From a virus: 64,000 nt of DNA. Where the stretch lies: IMG/VR virus record IMGVR_UViG_3300027759_000087, positions 1 through 64,000 of that record. The stretch is one strand, 5' to 3'. Shown here piece by piece: positions 14,375-25,000 of the stretch (positions are counted from its first letter, which is position 1; each line of letters opens with the position of its first letter). The translations under genes were made by a program, and so were the position numbers. The notes beneath the pieces were generated by a model. That model was given only the letters and a program-made list of their open reading frames with translations, was not told where the DNA came from and ran no database searches.

Positions 14375-16624
14375 ATGGCAAATACCGATATTAAAGAAAC
14401 AAGTACGCCAGCCAGCGCCACTTCACAATCATCTAGTAATCCTATTGCAACTGCAAGTTCTGTAATAGGTTTAGGCGCCGGAGCGGCCTCGTTGTTAGGG
14501 TTTAGTGCTGATACTAAATTCAAAGCACCAATGGGAAATCCCTTGCACAAATATGCAAGTTATACTCAAGTTTTTACTTTGGCAATATTAACACCTGATT
14601 TAATAGCTAACCCTGAAAAATATATTCTTAAAAAAACACCATTGCCTATTATTTTAAGAACTGCTGGTGGTAACCCAACAAATAGAATTAAAACACCGTT
14701 TGGTAAATTTGATTTTTATATTAATGATTTAGAAATCAAAAGTGTTTACGGATTCACTCAAGGTTTAGGAAATACCAATGCTACCCTATTTGATTTTACA
14801 GTATCAGAACCTTTCAGTGCAGGTATGTTTCCTATATCATTAAACGTTGCCGCCCAAAGCATTGTAGCAGACGGCAAATACACTTACAATAGTTTCACGG
14901 ACGCTACTTTTTTATTAAAAATTGAATTTATGGGAGTAGATCAAAACGGTAACATGATAAAAATACCAAACACTGATAAATTTTTACCTATAAAATTTAG
15001 ACGGGTAGATATGAGTGTTACTGAAGCTGGCGCAACCTACAAATGCTCAGCGCATGCCGCAGGCGATACTCCTGCAATGAGATCAAATTCAAAAATTTTA
15101 ACAGACATCACTGTTAAAGGAAGTAATGTTCAAGAAATATTACAACGTGGTCCAGAGAGTCTTCAAGCAATTATTAACAGTAGGCTAAGAGAAACTGCTA
15201 AAGCTTCGGATGTAAAAGGTAAAACTCCTACTGTAGCCGATGAAGTACTGATATTGTTTCCACCTGCCAACGACAAGGATGTGAAAACATCCGTGGCTGG
15301 AGAAAACGAAAACGACACAAAAAACTCAGCCGCGGCACCGCCAAAAAATGATAATAAATCAACAGTTGTTGCTAACTCTGAATTATTTGCAAAATTAAAT
15401 GTGGCTCGCGGCGATGTAAAATTAAACGGCGAAACACTAATACAACAACAAGTTAACTCAATTGGCATAGCCAGTATGGGGTATAGTGCGGCCGCCAAGC
15501 AAGCTAAAACTGCGGCCGCAACTACAGCAAATGCAATTCCAGAAAAAGGTGAAAACGCAGGTAAAGTAGTTAAAGCTGAAGTCGCAAAGAAAAATGCAAC
15601 AGTTACTGAATATACACTCCCGCAAGATACTACAATACAAAATGCTATCAATCAGATTATCATATCTAGTAACTACGGAGTTGATGAACTTAAACGCGAA
15701 CCTGACAAAACAACCGGAATGAAAAATTGGTGGAGAATTGAAACTGAATACTACGAGTTATCTAAATCAGCTAATGAAACAACCGGTCAGTGCCCAAAGT
15801 TATTTGTTTATAGAGTTGTACCGTATCTGTACCATCATACTGCTATGCCGGTAACTGGCTCAGCAAGTACATCATACAGTGGATTATTAAAACAATGCAT
15901 TAAAGTTTACAATTATATTTTTACAGGTAAGAATCAAGATATTTTAAAATTTAATTTAGACTTTGACTCTAAATTTATGGTGGCTATTACTAGTGATATG
16001 GGAACTATTGACGGGAAAGCAAAAGATACAAGAGGTGCTCCGGTCGTTAATAGCGGCGGTGGAGGCGGCCCAGCAAAGCCAACCGGTAAAGGCGGATTTA
16101 ATTTTAGTTCAACTTATACAGCAACTCGTACTAGATATGATAGACAAGGTCGTGGCGGCGACGAAACTCCTGAAATTAGATCTGTACGTATGATGTACGA
16201 TGCACTTACCTATGGATCGGATTTACAAAATCTTGAAATGGAAATAGTAGGAGATCCTTACTATCTAACAAGCAACGGTGTAGGAAACTATAGAGCCGCT
16301 CCTGATAAAAATTTAATGAATATTCTTTCGGACGGCAGTATAAATTATCAAAATGGAGAAGTTGATATTGCTGTTATTTTTAAGACACCGTTGGATATTA
16401 ATTCGGCCACTGGATTATATACTATGACTGGAAAAGCTGTTGGAGAATTCAGCGGGCTATACAAATTAAAAACAGTAACACACCGATTTAAAGACGGCCA
16501 GTTTACACAAACTATTTCAGGATCTCGGAGATCGTTTACTAAAGATGACACGTCTAACATAACTCGTGATTTGACTCCAAAACCAGACAGTGGCGGCGAC
16601 CGCGGAACAAGAGGAGGCGCATAA
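14375..16624 (+). CDS. Baseplate hub protein (gp27/gpD-like)
   Basis: 749 residues. Its position directly upstream of gp5 and its C-terminal half, with PYLYHHTAMP, DILKFNLDFDSKFMVAI, PYYLTSNGVGNYRA and finally FSGLYKLKTVTHRFKDGQFTQTI, are typical of the hub ring that links the tail tube to the spike (T4 gp27, P2 gpD). An Ala/Lys/Thr-rich region (about residues 285-415) is an insertion of low complexity; T4 gp27 is only 391 residues. A Gly-rich loop lies near 555-565. The last base of its stop is the first base of the gp5 start codon. Confidence 0.72.
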   Translation: MANTDIKETSTPASATSQSSSNPIATASSVIGLGAGAASLLGFSADTKFKAPMGNPLHKYASYTQVFTLAILTPDLIANPEKYILKKTPLPIILRTAGGNPTNRIKTPFGKFDFYINDLEIKSVYGFTQGLGNTNATLFDFTVSEPFSAGMFPISLNVAAQSIVADGKYTYNSFTDATFLLKIEFMGVDQNGNMIKIPNTDKFLPIKFRRVDMSVTEAGATYKCSAHAAGDTPAMRSNSKILTDITVKGSNVQEILQRGPESLQAIINSRLRETAKASDVKGKTPTVADEVLILFPPANDKDVKTSVAGENENDTKNSAAAPPKNDNKSTVVANSELFAKLNVARGDVKLNGETLIQQQVNSIGIASMGYSAAAKQAKTAAATTANAIPEKGENAGKVVKAEVAKKNATVTEYTLPQDTTIQNAINQIIISSNYGVDELKREPDKTTGMKNWWRIETEYYELSKSANETTGQCPKLFVYRVVPYLYHHTAMPVTGSASTSYSGLLKQCIKVYNYIFTGKNQDILKFNLDFDSKFMVAITSDMGTIDGKAKDTRGAPVVNSGGGGGPAKPTGKGGFNFSSTYTATRTRYDRQGRGGDETPEIRSVRMMYDALTYGSDLQNLEMEIVGDPYYLTSNGVGNYRAAPDKNLMNILSDGSINYQNGEVDIAVIFKTPLDINSATGLYTMTGKAVGEFSGLYKLKTVTHRFKDGQFTQTISGSRRSFTKDDTSNITRDLTPKPDSGGDRGTRGGA

Positions 16625-18084
16625 TGTCATATCAAGATATGAGTAATCAACGGCCTGTTGCTAATATTGATACTAGCCAAAAAAATCCCGGTCCTTTTTT
16701 AGCAAGAGTAATTGACAATCGTGATCCTGACCAAGAAGGAGCAATTCGTGTTCAGATTATCCACGAAGGTTCAACTGGATCTAGAGCAACGGGAGAATTG
16801 ATAACAGCTTATTATATGAGCCACTATTGGAGTGGAACGCCTCAACAATTTAACGGCCCAGCTGACACATTTCAAGATACGCAAAAAACTTGGGGCATGT
16901 GGATACCGACACCTGAAGTAGGGTCAATAGTTATAGTAATTTGTATAGAAGGCAACAGCGGAAATGCCTATTGGTTAGGCGGAGTAATTCATTCTCAGGT
17001 TGACAAATACAAAAATTTTGCAGTGCCCGACAGTGCGGCCACAACATATAATACTGAAGCCGAAGGAAAACGTTTACCAGTAGCAGAATTCAATGCTCTT
17101 ACTCAAGAAAAAGGTCCTTTAGAAACTACACTTAAAAAACCAGTTAATCCTATTAGAGATGTTTTTAACACACAGGGATTATTAGAAGATGATGTTAGAG
17201 GTATTACATCAAGCAGTGCTCGAAGAGAATCTCCTAGCAAAGTATTTGGCTTCAACACACCTGGTCCAATTGATTATAAAAGCCCTAAGAAAGATGTAGG
17301 TACTCCAAATAATGCATCATTAGCATTTGTACATAAATTAGGCGGAAGCACGTTTGTCATGGATGACGGTGACGATGAATTTTTTAGAAAAACTCCAGCC
17401 AGTGATGGACCTCCGGAATATGCAGAAGGACTTCCTACAGGTGCCCAGCAAATTCCGCATAACGATTTAATACGTATCAGAACACGTACAGGCCATCAAA
17501 TTCTGTTACACAACAGCGAAGATTTAATCTATATTGGTAATGCCAGAGGCACAACTTGGATTGAATTAACTAGCAACGGTAAGATTGACATATTTGCAGA
17601 AGATAGTATTAGCATACACACAAAAAATGATTTAAACATTCGTGCCGATAACGACATTAATCTAGAAGCAGGTAGAAATGTAAATTTAAAAGCTAATGGC
17701 AAGACTCATTTAGAATCTAAACTTGATTTAGAAATACTATCGTTGGGCGCAACTACACTATCGTCAACTAAAGCAATAGGTATGATATCAGCAGATAATC
17801 TTATTATAAATGCTAAAATGATTCATATGAATAGTCCAGGGCAAATAGTGATACCGCCTATACCATTAAAAACACACATGAATCTTACAGAAAAAGAAGG
17901 CACAACAATTGAATCTATTTTATTGCGTGTGCCCACACACGAACCATGGCCGTTACACGAGAATTTAAATCCTACTGATTTTATGCCTGCAAAAACTGAT
18001 ATTAAAACCGGATCAGCCGCGTCAGCCCCAAAATACTGGAAGTTATATTCTGCACCAAGAGACACCTTTAAACCAGGAAATTAA
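16624..18084 (+). CDS. 5: Baseplate central spike protein gp5-like, no lysozyme domain
   Basis: 486 residues. The N-terminal OB-fold (about residues 15-130: PGPFLARVIDNRDPDQEG, then GMWIPTPEVGSIVIV and GNAYWLGGVIH) matches gp5/VgrG. The C-terminal part (about 300-410) has short repeats of a triple-stranded beta-helix needle (KIDIFAEDSISIHTKNDLNI, NDINLEAGRNVNLKANGKT). The T4 protein carries a lysozyme domain between these parts; here the middle (about 130-270) shows no such motif. The protein should form the trimeric puncturing spike. Confidence 0.85.
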   Translation: MSYQDMSNQRPVANIDTSQKNPGPFLARVIDNRDPDQEGAIRVQIIHEGSTGSRATGELITAYYMSHYWSGTPQQFNGPADTFQDTQKTWGMWIPTPEVGSIVIVICIEGNSGNAYWLGGVIHSQVDKYKNFAVPDSAATTYNTEAEGKRLPVAEFNALTQEKGPLETTLKKPVNPIRDVFNTQGLLEDDVRGITSSSARRESPSKVFGFNTPGPIDYKSPKKDVGTPNNASLAFVHKLGGSTFVMDDGDDEFFRKTPASDGPPEYAEGLPTGAQQIPHNDLIRIRTRTGHQILLHNSEDLIYIGNARGTTWIELTSNGKIDIFAEDSISIHTKNDLNIRADNDINLEAGRNVNLKANGKTHLESKLDLEILSLGATTLSSTKAIGMISADNLIINAKMIHMNSPGQIVIPPIPLKTHMNLTEKEGTTIESILLRVPTHEPWPLHENLNPTDFMPAKTDIKTGSAASAPKYWKLYSAPRDTFKPGN

Positions 18085-18086
18085 TT

Positions 18087-18524
18087 ATGGCATCAACATT
18101 ATACGATAAAATTACATTACCAGCTGTGCCTGTAACGGTTACTCCAATACCGCAAGCGTACAAAGGGTTTAGCACAGTTAACCAGGCATCGCAAGGATAT
18201 GCGCTATACGATTTAGAATTAATCAAACAAGATTTGCTTAATCAATTTCACACCCGCAAAGGTGAGCGTTTAATGAATCCTGCTTTTGGAACAGTCATCT
18301 GGGACAATTTATTTGAACCAATGACAGAAGACCTTAAACAGACTATCGTAGCCAACGTTAATGAAATTATTAATTATGATCCTCGTTTGGTTGCACAAAA
18401 TGTAATAGTGACCACATACGAAAGCGGAATTCAGATCGAGTGTATCTTAAAATACCTGCCCTACAACATCCAACAGAGTATGCAATTACGCTTTGACCAG
18501 ACAAACGGACTAATGTCTACATAA
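18087..18524 (+). CDS. 25: Baseplate wedge protein gp25
   Basis: 145 residues (T4 gp25 is 132). The family core DLLNQFHTRKGERLMNPAFG then IWDNLFEPMTED is at residues about 48-80, and the C-terminal strand pair (VIVTTYESGIQIECILKY) is present. gp25 forms with gp6 and gp53 the conserved wedge core and primes sheath polymerisation. It contains the Glu-Arg pair (GER) of the gp25/lysozyme-like family. It starts 2 nt after gp5 and ends 47 nt before gp6. Confidence 0.95.
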   Translation: MASTLYDKITLPAVPVTVTPIPQAYKGFSTVNQASQGYALYDLELIKQDLLNQFHTRKGERLMNPAFGTVIWDNLFEPMTEDLKQTIVANVNEIINYDPRLVAQNVIVTTYESGIQIECILKYLPYNIQQSMQLRFDQTNGLMST

Positions 18525-18544
18525 TATACGTACATATTAAAAAT

Positions 18545-18556
18545 CAATAAATATTG
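18545..18556 (+). promoter_or_regulatory. Late promoter upstream of gp6
   Basis: CAATAAATATTG, a 12-nt palindrome around the late core AATAAATA, 15 nt before the gp6 start region. It is preceded by ATATACGTACATAT (18527-18540), a TACGTA-containing motif that also occurs next to the late boxes at 5611 and 61147. Confidence 0.6.
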
Positions 18557-18571
18557 ATAATAGGATAAAAC

Positions 18572-21500
18572 ATGAGCGCAACAGATAGACAAAATAGACT
18601 GCTAGTGGCCAAAGACTGGACTAAGGTATACCAGTCTTTCCGTAATGCAGATTTCCAAAGCTACGACTTTGAAAATATTCGTAGAAGCATGATTGACTAT
18701 CTACGCCAGAATTTTCCAGAAGATTTTAACGATTACATTGAATCCAGCGAATACCTTGCCCTAATTGACCTTATTGCTTACCTGGCCCAAAGCATAGCTT
18801 TCCGTGTTGACTTAAATGCCCGTGAAAACTTCTTAGAGCTAGCAGATAGACGTGATAGCGTATTGCGTCTAGCACGTATGCTTAGTTACAATGCTAAACG
18901 TAACCAAGCTAGTAAAGGTGTTTTAAAATTTACTTCTGTGCAAACTACACAGAACGTATTAGATTCTAATGGTAGAAACTTGTCTAATCAAATTGTTGGT
19001 TGGAACGATAGTTCAAATAACAACTGGTACGATCAATTTATTTCTGTTTTGAACGCGGCCTTTCCTGCCAATCAGCAATTTGGAAACCCATCCGATAGCG
19101 CAACTATCTACAATGTTCCAACAGAACAATACAAATTTAATAGTTCTAACACCGCAGTTCCTGTTTATGGATTTACAAAAACAGTCAACGGTTCCAGAAT
19201 GGAGTTTGAAGTTACTAGTACAACATTTAGCGGTCAGGACTATATCTACGAAGAAACGCCAAAACTTGGCAATCCAATGGCTTGCATTTATAAAAATGAC
19301 GGTCAAGGATCTGCAAGTAATAACACAGGATTTTTCTTTTATTTTACTCAAGGTACGTTGAATAACGGAGCTTTTACAATTTCGCAACCTACTGCAAGTG
19401 AATCGATTGATTTAGACTCTACTAATATTAATGATACAGATGTTTGGTTATATAAAATTGATCAACAAGGAATTGAATCAGAACTATGGACTCCAGTACC
19501 TAATTTAACAGGCAACAACATTATCTATAATAGTCTTAATAAGTCTATTAAAAACATTTATAAAGTAATTACTCGTGCAGGCGATAGAATCAGCTTATCA
19601 TTTAGTGACGGCACATTTGGAACTACCCCACTTGGTACATTTAGTGTTTACTATCGAACTAGTAACGGGTTGTCCTACACCATTAATCCTCAGGATGTAA
19701 GAGGAGTATCTCTTACAATTCCATATATTTCTTCGCTTGGCCAAGCAGAAGAATTAACCATTACACTGGGATTACAATCTAGTGTTGATAATAGTTCGGC
19801 AACAGAAAGCAACGATACTGTTAAAGATAATGCTCCTGCAACATACTATACACAAAATAGAATGATTACTGCGGAAGATTATAATATTAGTCCGCTATCA
19901 GTAAGTCAAGAGATTGCAAAAATTAAAGCAGTTAATCGCAGTGCTAGCGGTATAAGTCGTTATCTTGATTTAATTGATCCAACAGGAAAATATAGTAAAA
20001 CAAACTTATTTGCAGACGACGGAGTATTGTATCAAGAAATTTATACCGTAAACACAACGTTTACGTATGCTAGTAGAACTGATATTCAAGGAATAATTAT
20101 TAATAAAATCTTTGATATTTTAGCTGAGCCTGACTTACGAAATTTTTATTACTCAAAATTTACAAACATTAGTACAACATTGTTAGATATTTCTTGGTAT
20201 AACGTTACTAATGATTTGTCATTTTCTAGCGGCTACCTTGGATCAACAATAGATAAAAAACCATATTTGCTATCAGCATATACAAATACTGCATTAAGAT
20301 ATGTATCAGTAGGATCATTAGTTAAATTTGAAGCACCGCTAGATGCTGACGGCAGTGAACAAGTATTTGATAGAAGTAACGGCAATGCATTAATTAAAAA
20401 AACAGCAATTGCAAAATCTAATACTAGTGATTATATTTGGGCTGAAATTGTAACATTAGCAGGTGACGGCACAGCGGCCGGCACTGGAGTATTATCAGAC
20501 GGGTCAGGAACAGTATCACTAAACGATACAATTCCAACTGGTGCAATTGCAACACGAGTTGTTCCTGTGTGGAAAACAATCATTGGAAGCACTGTAATTA
20601 CTACAATGACTGACCTTATTGCTAATAATACTCCGTTTGGTTTAAGATACGATATCAATACTCAGTCTTGGCAACTTATATTCCAATCTAATTTAGATTC
20701 ATCAGGCCCGTTTAGCTTAGGTAAACAGGGCGATATAAGTAACTTGCAATTAGATGCAAGTTGGTTACTATTGTTTGTTACTGATACAATAACATATACT
20801 GTGTCCACGCGAAAATTACGTTACATTTTTGAAAGTGCGGCCCAACTTAGATTTTACTTTGATAACGATGAGCGTGTTTACGACAACGTTTCAGGCACAT
20901 TATTGACTGATAGTATTAATGTATTAAGTGTCAATACACAACCAGGCCTTGCTATTCCGTTTACATTCGACCAAAAATTTAAAATTACCAATCAGTTTAT
21001 TGGATTAGACGGATATGTTGATACTAAAAAAATTGTACTGACATTCAGCGATAAAGATAATACTGGAATAGTTCAAGACCCAGACACGTTTAATAATATT
21101 GTGGTACCCGCTACAACTTTTAGTTTATCAGCAAATTATATTGTTCTAGAAAAATATACAGTAGAAGCCGGCCAAGACGATTATCGATATGTTACTAATA
21201 ATGATAGTAAAATGATTGTATTGCAAACACAACCTACAAATTTTGCTCAATATAATAACGGACAATATTTTTATTTTATAGATGTGGATACGGTTGCAGT
21301 ATACAATTCAGCTACTTCAGAATTAACTCCAAGCCTAGACTATAAAGTATTTTTAGGCAGAGATAATCTTAAATTTCAATATACACACAATGCTAGTGAT
21401 ACACACCGCATAGACCCCGGCATCAGTAATATTATGGATGTTTATGTTCTTACTAATAGCTATGACTTATTATTTAGACAATGGTTGAACGATGTTATCA

Positions 21501-22054
21501 CATACAAGCCATTGCCTCCAAGCAGTGATGAACTAAACAATACATTTGCTCCAAAATTAAATTTAATTAAAACTATCAGTGATGAAATCATCTATCATCC
21601 TGTAAAGTATAAAGTTTTATTTGGTGCTAAAGCTGAAAAGAATTTACAAGCACAATTTAAAGTAGTTGTTAATAAAACAGTAGTAGTGTCTGATAACGAT
21701 ATAAAAACACAAATTTTATCTGCAATTAATAATTTCTTTGCGTTAGGTAATTGGGACTTTGGAGATACTTTTTATTTTACAGAGATGGCAAGTTATGTCA
21801 CATCTCAAGTAAGTCCCGCAATTGTTAACTTTGTTATAGTTCCAACCGCCAGCTCATTATCATTTGGTGGATTGTTTGAAATTACAGCGGGCCCTGATGA
21901 AATTTTTATTAGCGGAGCAACCATCATCAATATTGATATAGTAACATCTATGACTTCTTCAACTATTAATAGTTTAGGAACTATCACTTTAACATCAAAT
22001 GCTATTGCAGTGCAAGCATTAACAAGCTCAGCTTACGGATCATCTAATGTCTGA
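18572..22054 (+). CDS. 6: Baseplate wedge protein gp6
   Basis: 1160 residues (T4 gp6 is 660). The N-terminal 130 residues (DFENIRRSMIDYLRQNFPED, YIESSEYLALIDLIAYLAQS, AFRVDLNARENFLELADRRD, SVLRLARMLSYNAKR) are strongly conserved in gp6, which forms the inner ring of the baseplate. AEDYNISPL (about 435) and the C-terminal LFGAKAEKNLQAQFKV to NNFFALGNWDFGDTFYFTEM segment (about 1015-1085) are also typical. The extra length lies in the beta-rich middle (residues 130-430 and 540-900). The stop overlaps the giant gene start by 8 nt. Confidence 0.94.
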   Translation: MSATDRQNRLLVAKDWTKVYQSFRNADFQSYDFENIRRSMIDYLRQNFPEDFNDYIESSEYLALIDLIAYLAQSIAFRVDLNARENFLELADRRDSVLRLARMLSYNAKRNQASKGVLKFTSVQTTQNVLDSNGRNLSNQIVGWNDSSNNNWYDQFISVLNAAFPANQQFGNPSDSATIYNVPTEQYKFNSSNTAVPVYGFTKTVNGSRMEFEVTSTTFSGQDYIYEETPKLGNPMACIYKNDGQGSASNNTGFFFYFTQGTLNNGAFTISQPTASESIDLDSTNINDTDVWLYKIDQQGIESELWTPVPNLTGNNIIYNSLNKSIKNIYKVITRAGDRISLSFSDGTFGTTPLGTFSVYYRTSNGLSYTINPQDVRGVSLTIPYISSLGQAEELTITLGLQSSVDNSSATESNDTVKDNAPATYYTQNRMITAEDYNISPLSVSQEIAKIKAVNRSASGISRYLDLIDPTGKYSKTNLFADDGVLYQEIYTVNTTFTYASRTDIQGIIINKIFDILAEPDLRNFYYSKFTNISTTLLDISWYNVTNDLSFSSGYLGSTIDKKPYLLSAYTNTALRYVSVGSLVKFEAPLDADGSEQVFDRSNGNALIKKTAIAKSNTSDYIWAEIVTLAGDGTAAGTGVLSDGSGTVSLNDTIPTGAIATRVVPVWKTIIGSTVITTMTDLIANNTPFGLRYDINTQSWQLIFQSNLDSSGPFSLGKQGDISNLQLDASWLLLFVTDTITYTVSTRKLRYIFESAAQLRFYFDNDERVYDNVSGTLLTDSINVLSVNTQPGLAIPFTFDQKFKITNQFIGLDGYVDTKKIVLTFSDKDNTGIVQDPDTFNNIVVPATTFSLSANYIVLEKYTVEAGQDDYRYVTNNDSKMIVLQTQPTNFAQYNNGQYFYFIDVDTVAVYNSATSELTPSLDYKVFLGRDNLKFQYTHNASDTHRIDPGISNIMDVYVLTNSYDLLFRQWLNDVITYKPLPPSSDELNNTFAPKLNLIKTISDEIIYHPVKYKVLFGAKAEKNLQAQFKVVVNKTVVVSDNDIKTQILSAINNFFALGNWDFGDTFYFTEMASYVTSQVSPAIVNFVIVPTASSLSFGGLFEITAGPDEIFISGATIINIDIVTSMTSSTINSLGTITLTSNAIAVQALTSSAYGSSNV

Positions 22055-25000
22055 TAATAAAAACCCAACAGGTTCAAATAATTACTCAATGGTAGATTTG
22101 CTACCAAATTACTATCGCACCGATGCTAATAATAAATTTATCCAAGCAACTGTCGATCAGCTGTCACAAAAAGGCACTGCTAAAAAAATTACTGGCTATA
22201 TTGGCCGTCAAAATGCAAAATCGGCTAATGGGTCTGATGTGTATATTACATCCCCAACTAGTATTCGTCAAACTTATCAGTTAGAGCCGTCTGTAGTTAT
22301 TAACGACAGCACAGGAAATACTACCTTCTTTAAAGATTATCAGGATTATATTAATCAATTAAAAGTATTTGGAAGTAATGTTGCTAATCACGAAAATATT
22401 AATCGCCAGGAATTTTATTCTTGGGATCCCCACATTGAATGGGATAAATTTGTCAACTTTCAAAACTATTACTGGCTTCCTTACGGCCCAGATTTAATTA
22501 CTATTACCGGTCAGAAATTAAATGTTACTAGTACATATACTGTATCTATATCGCAATCTGCTACGTTGCAGAAAGAATATTTGTTTACTCCAAACGGCTT
22601 AGATCGTAATCCTTCTTTAACACTATATCGCGGCCAAACTTATTATTTTGAAATTGATAGTCCTGGGGAACCGTTTAGTATTAAAACTGCTCGTACTCCA
22701 GGCACCTCAGACAGATATACTGATGGAAATTATGTAGATAAGTTTGCAGTTGAATCAGGAATACTTAAATTTACAGTTCCAATTGCTGGCCCAGATAATT
22801 TATATTACATAAGTGAACGCAATGCTGACTTAGGCGGCCTAATTAAATTTTTAGATATTACTGAAAATAGTTATATTAATGTTGAAACAGAGTTGTTAGG
22901 CAAAAAAACATATTCACTTTCTGACGGCACGCCTTTAAGTAACGGAATGAAAGTTGCGTTTAGCGGTAACGTAATTCCTGCACAATATAGTAAGGGAGAA
23001 TATTATGTAGAAGGCGTTGGCACTGCAATTGCATTAGTACCAACTACAGTTCTTGAAATTGTCAGTACATATACTCAAGATAAAGCAGTTAATTTTGATT
23101 CAACACTGTTTGATCAATACCCGTTTGCGGCCGCAACTTCATTTGCTGGAATACCAGATTATATTACTATTAATAAAACTAGCAAGGATCAAAATCCGTG
23201 GAGTAGGTACAATCGTTGGTTTCATACGGATGTTATTACTGCCAGTGCTAAATTTAATAATAAACTAGCAGACTTTGATCAAGCTAGTCGAGCAGTCCGT
23301 CCAATTATTGAATTTGAAGCAAATTTAAAATTATTTAATTTTGGTACAGTTGCAATTGCCGACGTTGATTTAGTCGATGATTACACTACGGATGTGTTTA
23401 GTATCATTGAAGGTTCAGCTGGATATAGCGTTGACGGTATCCAATTAACACAAGGTATGCGTATTGCGTTTATAGCAGATCCAGATATCACTGTAAAGAA
23501 TAAAATTTTTAAAGTTTCTTTTATCAACATTGCAAATTCAGGCATTGGTGTTCCGCAAATACGATTAATATTAGATGAAACACCTACTACTAATTCAAAT
23601 ATGTTAGTAAGACAAGGTGTTAAGTATCAGGGTTATAGTTTTTGGTTCAACGGCTCAAGTTGGATATACGGGCAACAAAAAACAATTGTTAATCAAGCAC
23701 CGTTGTTTGATTTGTTTGACAAGTCGGGGTTAAGTTTTGCTGATTATAGCGGCTCAACGTTTAAAGGTACACAACTGTTTTCTTACAAAGTTGGAAATAC
23801 AATTGCCGATACTGTTTTAGGATTTAGTTTAAGTTATCAAAATATTAATAATATTGGAGATATACTATTTTCTTTTAATTTATTAACTGATTTGTTTAAT
23901 TACAAAGAAAACGAAATTTTAACTACAAAACTTGTTAACACAGGGTTCTTATCTAAGTTAACTTTTGTTAATTCTAGTGTATATGTTAATGGATGGCAAA
24001 CTAGTCTTGTAACCCGTTACCAACCAGCTATTAGAATTTATAAAAATTCTGGACTAACCAACAATTTTGCATTGGATATCTATGATAATAAAACAGATTT
24101 ATTAGATTTAGAAATCCGATTATATGTCAACGGCCGCCGACTTAATAAAGCAGAATGGAAATTATTAGATGCAGTAAATTATAAAAAAATTATATTATCT
24201 AAAGATATTTCTAAAACTGATGTATTGACAATTAAAGCGTTTGCTAAACAGCCAATTAATAATAACGGCTATTATGAAATTCCAATTAATCTACAAAATA
24301 ATCCGTTAAACAACGATATAGGTAACTTTACCTTAGGCGAAGTAACTGACCATGTAAATTCTATTATTGATAATATTCAAGACAGGTATGTAGAAACATC
24401 ACCGGGTGTAAACAATTTAAGCGATTTAGGAAATATTACTCCTTACGGTACAAAATTTGTACAGCATAGCGGCCCTGCAAGTTTAGCACTTTATCATATT
24501 ACAAGTGAACAGAATAATGTTATTCGAGCTTTAGAAAAATCTCGAGACGATTACGGCAAATTTAAACGTAGTTTTTTACTTGCGGCTAAAAATCTAAAAA
24601 CTGATACTGATGTTGTTAGCCAGGTTAATACAATACTTAAAACTTTATCTGCAAATAAAACACAAAAATCGTCGTATTATTTTAGCGATATGGTACCGTT
24701 CACAGGAAAAAAAGTGACGGAATATCTAGTTGTCGATACTAGTAATAAACTATATCCGTTATCAACAACGTTTGATAATACCATTATTTCAAACAAAGCA
24801 GTAAGTGTATACTTTAATGGAACTCAATTATTATACGGCATTAATTATTTTTTTACAGCAGACGGTTATGTAGAACTTAACAATACGGTATCAGTAGTCA
24901 ACGGTGACAAAGTTGTAATCTTTGAATACGACAGTACGGATGGTTGTTTTATTCCTCCAACTCCTACTAAATTAGGCTTGTGGCCAAAATTTACTCCAAA

